A stretch of 37,474 bases of DNA from a virus. Of this stretch, positions 31,943 to 37,474 are shown piece after piece. Position 1 is the stretch's first letter; each line of letters opens with the position of its first letter. Below the pieces are notes generated by a model. It was given only the letters and a program-made list of their open reading frames with translations. It was not told the origin of the DNA and did not search any database. The stretch is from IMG/VR virus record IMGVR_UViG_3300042567_002954, positions 1 to 37,474 of that record. One strand, given 5' to 3'. Made by a program: the position numbers and the translations under genes.

Positions 31943-32103
31943 GGCAGCCACGCGCCTCCGCCGCGAAGGACCCAACCCGCAAGCAGGCCGAGTAGGAATG
32001 ACAAGACGATCATCGGCCAGCGACGACGGCGGTTTTGACGCACGACAAATCCCTGGATGGGGAAGCGACGATACGCAGACTGCGGATAGATGGGAGTGGT
32101 CAT
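31939..32103 (-). CDS. Small one-TM protein between nuclease and Pif1 genes
   Basis: This 54-residue protein (MTTPIYPQSAYRRFPIQGFVVRQNRRRRWPMIVLSFLLGLLAGWVLRGGGAWLP) has a basic patch followed by one membrane segment, so the N-terminus is probably cytoplasmic. Its TGA overlaps the ATG of the helicase gene, and it starts 26 bases after the nuclease stop, so it fits the coupled operon. Its early codons contain an operator-like palindrome (32072-32086). Function unknown. Confidence 0.68.
   Translation of the reverse strand: MTTPIYPQSAYRRFPIQGFVVRQNRRRRWPMIVLSFLLGLLAGWVLRGGGAWLP
32072..32086. promoter_or_regulatory. Palindromic operator-like site 4
   Basis: TACGCAGACTGCGGA shares a CGCAG-A-CTGCG core with the other three sites. 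Together with the following bases (ATAGATGG) it matches the XRE upstream site and its flank (ATAAATGG) closely. It falls in the first codons of the small one-TM gene, between the nuclease and helicase genes, where a bound repressor could stop transcription. Confidence 0.4.
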
Positions 32104-32129
32104 GGTTGTGGATCGGAGTTTTGATTTTG

Positions 32130-32996
32130 TTAGGCCGGGACCAACGCGGTCGGCGGTGTTTCATCGCCTGCATCCGGCGAGTCCTTCACCGGGCAGTAGT
32201 TTTTCTGCCAGACCCACAAGTCGCGGGCGGCGAGGAAGGCTCGGAAGAAGCCGGGTTTGTCGGCATCGTCCCAAACCTGTGTCACGACCGGCACCGGTTC
32301 GGTGGAACCGATGACAACCGAGGCGATGGCGGCGTCCTGCAATCCCTTGTCGCGGGAGGCCAGCGCCATCCGGTAGGCTTCGAGTTGCAGCGGCCAAGTG
32401 TCGTGGAGGATCGGCTTGAACGATCCATTCTTGTCGCGCCGGGTTTTCTGCGTCTTGAAGTCGATGACGGTCGGACGCCCGGTGGATTTGAGTGTCGCCA
32501 CCAGGTCCACTCGTCCGGCGTATCCCCATTCGAGGTGCGCTGTGGCGATTTCAACCGAGTGGACCTGCGTGACCTCTGCATCGAACCACTGGCGAGCCGG
32601 TTCAAAGAGGCGGGCAACCTCCTTGTCCTCGGGCAACCAGCGACCTTGTGCGTAGCCTTCGATGGCGGCGTGAACCGCACTGCCGGTGTCGGCGGCTTTG
32701 CCAACTTCACTGTGCATGTCGGTGATGACACGTTTAGCGAAGTCGTCGAGGGATTCGCCTTCGGTGCGCGGCAGGGTGAGTGCCGCAAGGATGGCCTGTT
32801 CCTGTTTCCATGCGTCCAACCCCGGCTTGGCGAGGATGGACAACACGTTGGTCACGGATGGGAACAGACCGAGTTTTCGGGCATCGCGCAGGCTGGTAGG
32901 GCGGCTGCCCTTCCCGTCGGCACGCGGCACCTCGTGAAGGGGCGTGCCGTCCGGGAAATACCAGTGTGACGCTGACTCTCGTGGAACGATAAGCAT
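32130..32996 (-). CDS. RecB/Cas4-like PD-(D/E)XK nuclease
   Basis: This 288-residue protein carries the RecB-type nuclease pattern: TGSAVHAAIEGY with H109, E149 in SVEIATAHLEWGYAGRVDLVA with D164, then TVIDFKTQK (D179-x-K181) and LQLEAYRMAL (Q/Y motif). Phage proteins of this kind act as exonucleases in replication or homologous recombination. It follows the SSB-like gene by 14 bases and leads into the helicase genes. It lacks the four-cysteine cluster of true Cas4, so a Cas4 label would be too specific. Confidence 0.88.
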   Translation of the reverse strand: MLIVPRESASHWYFPDGTPLHEVPRADGKGSRPTSLRDARKLGLFPSVTNVLSILAKPGLDAWKQEQAILAALTLPRTEGESLDDFAKRVITDMHSEVGKAADTGSAVHAAIEGYAQGRWLPEDKEVARLFEPARQWFDAEVTQVHSVEIATAHLEWGYAGRVDLVATLKSTGRPTVIDFKTQKTRRDKNGSFKPILHDTWPLQLEAYRMALASRDKGLQDAAIASVVIGSTEPVPVVTQVWDDADKPGFFRAFLAARDLWVWQKNYCPVKDSPDAGDETPPTALVPA

Positions 32997-33010
32997 GGTC
33001 GTGACGGATG

Positions 33011-33724
33011 TTAGAACGGGATGTTGTCCTCTTCATCGTCCTGAGACGAGAGAGCCTGTTTCGCCTGCTGGAGAGCGGCGATGAGTTCGCGGTCGGCCTT
33101 GAGCGGCTTCTCCATTTCGAGTGCCGTGGGCAGCCACTTGGTTGCCAGCGCCTCCACCGACTCGCGGTCGAGTTCGCCGAGATCGATGCCGCTGTGCTTG
33201 CCGACGTGAACCTTGACCCGCCGCCAGTCGGACGAAGCCTCGCCGCTGTTGGATGCCGGCCGGAACTTCTCGTCGTTGTTCTGGCGATCCTTCTGGCGGA
33301 CATACTTGCCGGACGGCTTCAACGGGTCGCCGGACTTGTCCGGACGGATGAGGCCGATGTTGGCGTAGGTCTGACCGTTGTAATCGTTGTGGACCACGGA
33401 GACGCGGGCCGGCCGGCCAATCAGGGCTTCGGTGTCGAACTCGTTCTGCTCGGCCGTGGTCAGGTCGCGGCCGAACCACTGTTTCAGGAACGCGCGGAGG
33501 GCGGCCTTCTCGTGGAGCGACGGCGTGAAGCTGCGGCTGAAGAGCAGGTAGGGGCTGCCGTTCTGGCGGAGTTCGCGGGTTTCGAAGACGATGCGGAAGG
33601 TCTCGCGCTCGCCATAGGTCGACTGGGTCTTCTTGAGCGGCGTGACGTCCACGCAGACGGCCTGGCCGTCATACTCAGGGTGGGCTTCAAACGGGGTGGT
33701 GGATCCGGTTGCGGACAGTTTCAT
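33011..33724 (-). CDS. Phage SSB-like single-stranded-DNA-binding protein with acidic tail
   Basis: This 237-residue protein ends DDEEDNIPF, the acidic tail plus Ile-Pro-Phe with which bacterial SSBs recruit partners. The body (VCVDVTPLKKTQSTYGERETFRIVFETREL..., ARVSVVHNDYNGQTYANIGLI) is beta-rich and OB-compatible, of the phage family that replaces classical SSB. It lies immediately upstream of the nuclease and helicase genes. I start at ATG 33724 (MKLSATGS). An upstream in-frame start at 33787 would add a short non-conserved segment. Confidence 0.8.
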   Translation of the reverse strand: MKLSATGSTTPFEAHPEYDGQAVCVDVTPLKKTQSTYGERETFRIVFETRELRQNGSPYLLFSRSFTPSLHEKAALRAFLKQWFGRDLTTAEQNEFDTEALIGRPARVSVVHNDYNGQTYANIGLIRPDKSGDPLKPSGKYVRQKDRQNNDEKFRPASNSGEASSDWRRVKVHVGKHSGIDLGELDRESVEALATKWLPTALEMEKPLKADRELIAALQQAKQALSSQDDEEDNIPF

Positions 33725-33811
33725 AGCAATGATGTGGTTTGGTTCTGGTTCTCGAATGGGCCGCTTCGAGTGCTCCACCGCCGGCACGGCCCGACCGACG
33801 GCGGAAGTCGG

Positions 33812-34120
33812 TCAGGGCAGGGAAGGGAACTCGCGGGCGAGGTCAGCGGCGGCGCACTCGGCGGCGTCGTCGCCGGAGACCGCGATGTCCGCGAGCTGGC
33901 GTGCGCGCTCGTCGGCAGCGCCGTGCGAATCCTGGAGGCCCAGCCAGGACTTCACCTGGTCGGGAACGAAGCGCACAAGGCCGCCAATCCGGATCGAGGG
34001 AAGGCCTTCTTCACGCAAGCGCGGGATCTGGCGCTTGGAGCAGCGGAGAAAGCGGGCGACGTCACCGGTCGTCCAGAGGGGATCGACCGAGTCGTGGTCA
34101 GGAATTGCGCGGGTGGTCAT
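33812..34120 (-). CDS. Excisionase-type HTH protein heading the early operon
   Basis: This 102-residue protein has a HTH_17/MerR-like domain: LWTTGDVARFLRCSKRQIPRLREEGLPSIRIGGLVRFVPDQVKSWLG. A helical tail rich in Ala and Asp follows. I start at ATG 34120, because a perfect 12-bp inverted repeat ends two bases upstream and includes the purine-rich stretch where ribosomes would bind; ATG or alternative starts at 34147 would lie in the repeat. It is the first gene of the minus-strand early block and probably regulates it, or aids excision if an integrase exists outside the window. Confidence 0.82.
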   Translation of the reverse strand: MTTRAIPDHDSVDPLWTTGDVARFLRCSKRQIPRLREEGLPSIRIGGLVRFVPDQVKSWLGLQDSHGAADERARQLADIAVSGDDAAECAAADLAREFPSLP

Positions 34121-34121
34121 A

Positions 34122-34149
34122 CCTTGGCTTTTGGTGTCAAAAGCCAAGG
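34122..34149. promoter_or_regulatory. Perfect 12-bp inverted repeat at the early-operon start
   Basis: CCTTGGCTTTTG and CAAAAGCCAAGG form a perfect palindrome with a 4-base loop, ending two bases before the HTH gene start codon. In RNA the stem would bury the purine-rich AAGG next to the ATG. It may be an operator for the HTH protein or a translation-control hairpin. There is no U-tract, so it is not a typical terminator. Confidence 0.55.
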
Positions 34150-34161
34150 CGGGAGGCTCAG

Positions 34162-34189
34162 GCTCCCATTTGGGAGCTTGCAGGCTCCC
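34162..34189. repeat. Nested GGGAGC/GCTCCC inverted repeats
   Basis: GCTCCC (34162-34167), GGGAGC (34172-34177) and GCTCCC (34184-34189) can form two mutually exclusive 6-bp hairpins, with loops ATTT and TTGCAG. They lie 6 bases downstream of the stop of the unknown minus-strand gene and upstream of the early operon, so they could act in termination or attenuation. No poly-U tract follows. Confidence 0.5.
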
Positions 34190-34194
34190 AGGTC

Positions 34195-35469
34195 CTAAAG
34201 TCCCCAGTCCGGGGGAGGCGTGAACATCACGTCATAGCCCTTGCTGATCGAGAGATCGAGTTCTTGAGCCCGCTCCTTGTTCTGTTTGGCGACGCGGGCA
34301 ATGACTGTCTTGAGACCATTGCGCACCGAATCCCGGGCCTTTTCCCGACCTGAATGCTTGATCGGACGGACGCGGATTTTCGGGCCGTTGCCTGCGCCGA
34401 GGTAATCCTCAAGCCGGGAGATCTCCTGCTCAAGGTCCCGGATCTTCCGGTCGGACTGCGGCTGCTCGGCATGCAGCTGGCTGAGCTGTTCCCGCTTTCT
34501 GGCGAGATCCTCCCTCACGCTTCTCAGCGCCTTTGCGTCGGCTTTGTCGTCTTCCCAACCTGGCTGAAGCTCTGGCCTTTCGTCCGTTTGCCGGATCCCC
34601 GTGACGACCGCCTCCTGATCCAATTCACCTTCTTCTCCATCGAAGTCGTCTGCCATGAGCATGGAGCGAGCGCCATCGTTGAGCCCGGGATTGGCCGCGA
34701 GGAACAGCTTCCAGGCCGCAATCGGCTCCCTCGGATGGTCGATCAGAAACTCCAAATACTTTAGACCCACCAGCGGATTTCCCAGATGTTCAAGCATCGG
34801 GAACTCCTCGCCGCAGATGACCAGCCTCTGGGGGCTCGACTCCAGATCGACGTATGTCGCGGCGGCTGGAGCGCCCACCGATGCGGCGAGATCCTCGAAG
34901 ATGTTGCTGTGGAAGCTGCCGGCGCGAACCTCCACGATACCCGTCACGAGCTTGATTCCGCTCGGCACCTCCGCATGGGGCATGGCCCCTACTCCCAGCA
35001 GGCAAACGACCTTGAACGACTCGCGAATCAAGGCGCGTTCAAGGTGTTCTTCGCAGAACCCCGGCTCCACCAGGTAGACACAGGTCCGCCCCAGACCCGC
35101 CATGGTGCGCCGGCCAATCCGCCAAATCCCGCGGGCGACCTCGACCGGATCCGCATCGATGGCCAAGTCGCCTGCCAGCACCCGGTAGAATTCAACCCGG
35201 TTGAGGTGGCAAAGCCGAAGCTCGTCGGCACTCAACCCCTTCAGCGTCCGGGGATTGGCATCGCGCTCTTCCCGGCAGAGGTATCCATTGCCGACCTTGA
35301 ACACCGAAAACGCCACCGCCTCTCCCTCGTACACCAGCACCAGCGAATCCCCGCTGTCCGGCGGGAATCCTGGCTGGACCACACGCTGATCCGCAAGGGT
35401 ATCGACAGTATCGGCCCCGAGTTCTCTCGCCGGCACCACCACCGGAACCCCCGCCCGCAGCCTACGCAA
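34195..35469 (-). CDS. Unrecognised protein with C-terminal coiled coil
   Basis: I do not recognise the main part of this protein of about 424 residues. Its N-terminal half is alpha/beta with strands such as SLVLVYEGEAVAFSVFKVGNG and RTCVYLVEPGFCEEHLE. Near the end is a coiled coil (RSVREDLARKREQLSQLHAEQPQSDRKIRDLEQEISRLEDYLG). A C-terminal stretch follows, AR-x-x-V-R-x-x-L-x-x-x-I-A-x-I ... LDLSISKGYDVMFTPPPDW, similar to a tail I have seen on assorted bacterial regulatory and AAA-type proteins. The start is uncertain: TTG 35469 gives an 8-base overlap with the upstream gene, GTG 35442 is downstream of it, and an ATG at 35541 would overlap by 80 bases. Confidence 0.75.
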   Translation of the reverse strand: MRRLRAGVPVVVPARELGADTVDTLADQRVVQPGFPPDSGDSLVLVYEGEAVAFSVFKVGNGYLCREERDANPRTLKGLSADELRLCHLNRVEFYRVLAGDLAIDADPVEVARGIWRIGRRTMAGLGRTCVYLVEPGFCEEHLERALIRESFKVVCLLGVGAMPHAEVPSGIKLVTGIVEVRAGSFHSNIFEDLAASVGAPAAATYVDLESSPQRLVICGEEFPMLEHLGNPLVGLKYLEFLIDHPREPIAAWKLFLAANPGLNDGARSMLMADDFDGEEGELDQEAVVTGIRQTDERPELQPGWEDDKADAKALRSVREDLARKREQLSQLHAEQPQSDRKIRDLEQEISRLEDYLGAGNGPKIRVRPIKHSGREKARDSVRNGLKTVIARVAKQNKERAQELDLSISKGYDVMFTPPPDWGL

Positions 35470-36613
35470 CAGACTGATTCTCCAGGGAAGCGGTGTGCAT
35501 GAGCCGCCAATGGCGCAGGTAGTCGTAAACGGTGTCGACATGGCTTGAGCGGTTGAACTTGATCCGGTTGTCGCCCTTCAGTTCGATCGATTTCCGGTCG
35601 AGCCGGCCCGGGCCGAGGATCAGGTCGATCCGGGCTTCCCGGATCGCCGCCTCGCGAAGGAGTTCCTCGCAACCCCGGTCACGGAGGTAGGCAACGACAT
35701 CGGTCCGGTTGCCCGCCAGGTTGAAGGTGATCGGCTTTGGCAGGTGGTGGTCCTTCAGTTGAAGGGCGGTGATCATCGCGTTATGCCCCGGACGGGTCGG
35801 CAGCTCGAAGTTCCGGCGGGCCAGTTCGTGCAGGCGGAGCACCCGGGTCGCCTCTTCCATCGGGAAAAACGAGGCATCTCCCATCACCCCGACCGCGAAG
35901 GCCCGTCGCAGGATCTCACGGTGTTTCGAGTGTCCGGCCTCGATTTCAAGCTCGCCGGTGCTCTGGTCGTAGAAGATGGCGTCCTGGGCGACCGGGCGAC
36001 GGATCGAGGTCGTCAGCTCGCGGTTGGACCGGTCGATCTCCCATTGAACCTCCGCTGTCCGCTCGCAGAAGACCAGAATCACCACGGTGGACCCGTCCAC
36101 GTAGTGGCGGAGCGTGAAGCCTTCCGCGCCGCTCCATTCGTCCTTGTTCTCAGTGAGGGCGTTTCCGAATGCCTCGACCGCACGCGCCGGGTCGGCAATG
36201 GCCACCGCCGAGCGGCCGGGGAAGAGAGCGAGCTGCCCGCCCTGAATCCCGGCGGCGCCGAGCCGGTCCATCGCGTGGTCGAAGGCCTCGTGGCTGCTGT
36301 TCCACAACCACAGCGCGGCTGGGTGATGGGGCACCTCGTGTGGCGGCGGTCCTCCAGGAATCCCGAAGTGGTATGCGGACTCCTCGATGATGGCGCGCCC
36401 TTGGGGCGATGCCAGATCATTGAGCTGGTAAAGCAGGGCGGTGAGGGGATCGTGGGCCGAGCTCCCGTGGATCGCCGCCTCGTTGGCCGCGTCGACGGTC
36501 ATCGGGTCGGGAGCGGTCCGACCGAAGTGGCTGAACAACGGGCAAAGGTCCTCTTCGCGCCCAAGAAAGGCGTCAAAGAACCGGCGGCTGTTGAATTTGC
36601 GCTGTCGGGACAT
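35462..36613 (-). CDS. Unrecognised protein, partner of the downstream coupled gene
   Basis: This 383-residue protein is not recognised. It starts MSRQRKFNSRRFFDAFLGREEDLCPLF and has no signal peptide or membrane segment. Its middle holds VAIADPARAVEAFGNALTEN and an STVVILVFCERTAEVQWEI strand pair; TGELEIEAGHSKHREILRRAFAVGVMGD suggests a compact alpha/beta repeat, and the C-terminus is basic (LDRKSIELKGDNRIKFNRS). It overlaps the next gene by a few bases, so the pair probably works as a unit. A decayed type I methyltransferase gene lies divergently 48 bases away, which hints at a defence-type region, but the function is unknown. Confidence 0.78.
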   Translation of the reverse strand: MSRQRKFNSRRFFDAFLGREEDLCPLFSHFGRTAPDPMTVDAANEAAIHGSSAHDPLTALLYQLNDLASPQGRAIIEESAYHFGIPGGPPPHEVPHHPAALWLWNSSHEAFDHAMDRLGAAGIQGGQLALFPGRSAVAIADPARAVEAFGNALTENKDEWSGAEGFTLRHYVDGSTVVILVFCERTAEVQWEIDRSNRELTTSIRRPVAQDAIFYDQSTGELEIEAGHSKHREILRRAFAVGVMGDASFFPMEEATRVLRLHELARRNFELPTRPGHNAMITALQLKDHHLPKPITFNLAGNRTDVVAYLRDRGCEELLREAAIREARIDLILGPGRLDRKSIELKGDNRIKFNRSSHVDTVYDYLRHWRLMHTASLENQSVA

Positions 36614-36661
36614 GATGGTCCGGAGTCTGCCGAAAGGGTTTTCGCTTGACCAGAGAAAATA

Positions 36662-37474
36662 GTGGCCGGAGAGTTGCGAGCAGCTAGGGTAGCGTCAGGT
36701 CCGTGCGCGGCTCAAAATCGCGACGCTGCCGCTGTTTTCTCTGTCCACGGAACCAGCACGGAGTTCGTCTTGCCTTCAAACCTACAGGTCTCCTTAATTC
36801 CTCCCGTGTTCTCCCGCAACCGCGCCACGAAATCCGTCAACGCTGACTCCACCGCCACTATCAAAAAGATTGTGGGCGACGCCGTGGTCGCCGTCGAGCG
36901 CGACAACCCATGCCTCAAAGGCGTTCTGCCGAATGACTACGCCCGCCCCGGCCTCGAAAAACTCCGCCTCACCGAATTCATGGACGTGATCGCCACCACC
37001 CGCCGCCTCACCATCATGAACCTCGCCATCCGTGGCCTCGAGGCCGACATCGGCAAGAAACACGTCGACACCTTCCGCAACGTCCAGCATCCCAACCTCC
37101 GCGCAGACTGCGTCCTTGCCAGAGCGCTGAGCCTGCCAAGGCAACGTGACATCCGCGGCGCCTGCAGGGAGGCCGCCCCAGAAGACACTGCCCTGCGCGA
37201 CGCCGCATTTTCTCAGATGGGAGTCAATTCGCAGGTCCTGAGCGTAGCGAAGGACAACATGGTCGCCTTTCCCGGCCAGCTCTTCTACAGCACGAAAATA
37301 CCAGTCTGCCTCTGGTTCTTCGCGAAAACCAAAGTCGCCGATGCCAAACGCGGCTTGCGTGTCCGCCGCAAGCAAACCTTCCTCATCAACGCCCGCAAAC
37401 TTAGCACCCTCATCGACCGCAAGCTGACCGACGCTGCCCTGGTGAAAATGACGAACACCTGTCGCCTCTGGTGA
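36662..37474 (+). pseudogene. hsdM: Decayed type I restriction-modification methyltransferase subunit (hsdM) remnant
   Basis: From about 36810, stretches match HsdM: KSVNADSTATIKKIVGDAV (N-terminal region) and KGVLPNDYARPGLEKLRL. TTRRLTIMNLAIRGLEADIG...QHPNLRADCVLA follows, then FPGQLFYSTKIPVCLWFFAKTK and FLINARKLSTLIDRKLTD. The blocks between them are gone: the S-adenosylmethionine-binding DPxxGSG region, which should lie between residues 111 and 112, and the catalytic NPPF motif, which should follow VLA. Its TGA after CRLW is in a place where family members continue, so it is probably premature. The protein would be inactive. No hsdR or hsdS is seen. Confidence 0.83.

Noticed and set aside
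31943-32173. N-terminal extension of the Pif1-like helicase
   Set aside because: Arg/Pro/His-rich residues with no helicase similarity; the ATG at 31942 overlaps the preceding gene's stop in the operon's usual manner.
33008-34198. 396-codon plus-strand frame over the SSB-like and HTH genes
   Set aside because: Antisense shadow in a GC-rich region; the opposite strand has the SSB tail and the HTH motif.
1-37474. tRNA, rRNA, integrase or transposase genes
   Set aside because: No cloverleaf, conserved rRNA segment, tyrosine/serine recombinase motif or DDE motif was seen by reading; a dedicated search is needed to be certain.

Overview
The window looks like part of a bacterial chromosome, probably from the Verrucomicrobiota, that carries large pieces of a tailed-phage genome. 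The lineage call is an inference. It rests on the GC-rich sequence, on two giant secreted proteins built from formylglycine-generating-enzyme/C-type-lectin or RCC1/cadherin-like modules with thrombospondin-type-3 (DTDGDG) repeats, and on the general lack of strong Shine-Dalgarno sequences. The phage genes lie in three blocks.

Block 1 (2677-10317, minus strand) is a lambda-order head and packaging operon. In transcription order it holds an XRE regulator, Nu1-like small terminase, GpA-type large terminase, a short lipoprotein, an M15 peptidase endolysin, a gpW-like adaptor, portal, an S49 protease fused to a scaffold-like coiled coil, a P22-like coat protein and a small virion-like protein. No tail gene follows. 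The next gene is a secreted SUMF1/lectin protein (1-2580, truncated by the window edge).

Block 2 (10383-17704, plus strand) diverges from the XRE gene. It encodes a ParB-like protein, a GT-A-like glycosyltransferase, an orphan RarA/MgsA C-terminal-like protein, an ATP-dependent DNA ligase, an amidoligase, a class II glutamine amidotransferase-like protein, several small helix-turn-helix or unknown proteins and an AAA+ ATPase. The mixture suggests a DNA or peptide modification module alongside repair and replication functions. A 124-nt leader is repeated upstream of the ligase and of the amidoligase, with a third partial copy.

Two host-like genes follow on the minus strand: a 1713-residue RCC1 protein (17774-22915) and a sugar-nucleotide epimerase (23190-24122).

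Block 3 (34120-24138, minus strand) is an early/replication operon. It holds an HTH protein, an SSB-like protein with an acidic C-terminal tail, a RecB-type nuclease, a one-TM peptide, a Pif1-type helicase, and a 1469-residue protein that joins an AEP primase, a zinc-binding region, a helicase-like ATPase, a 3'-5' exonuclease and a family A DNA polymerase. Small HTH and membrane proteins and an endonuclease follow. Most junctions are 4-nt ATGA overlaps, so translation is probably coupled. At the primase-helicase/polymerase junction lies an A7 run that resembles the dnaX frameshift site.

The right end (34195-37474) has two unrecognised coupled genes and a decayed type I methyltransferase (hsdM) pseudogene, which suggests a decayed defence or accessory region.

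Regulatory signals seen in the sequence are four copies of a 15-bp near-palindrome (two flank the XRE gene), the 124-nt leader family, and a cluster of perfect inverted repeats just upstream of the early operon. No integrase, tail genes, tRNA, rRNA or CRISPR array was found.
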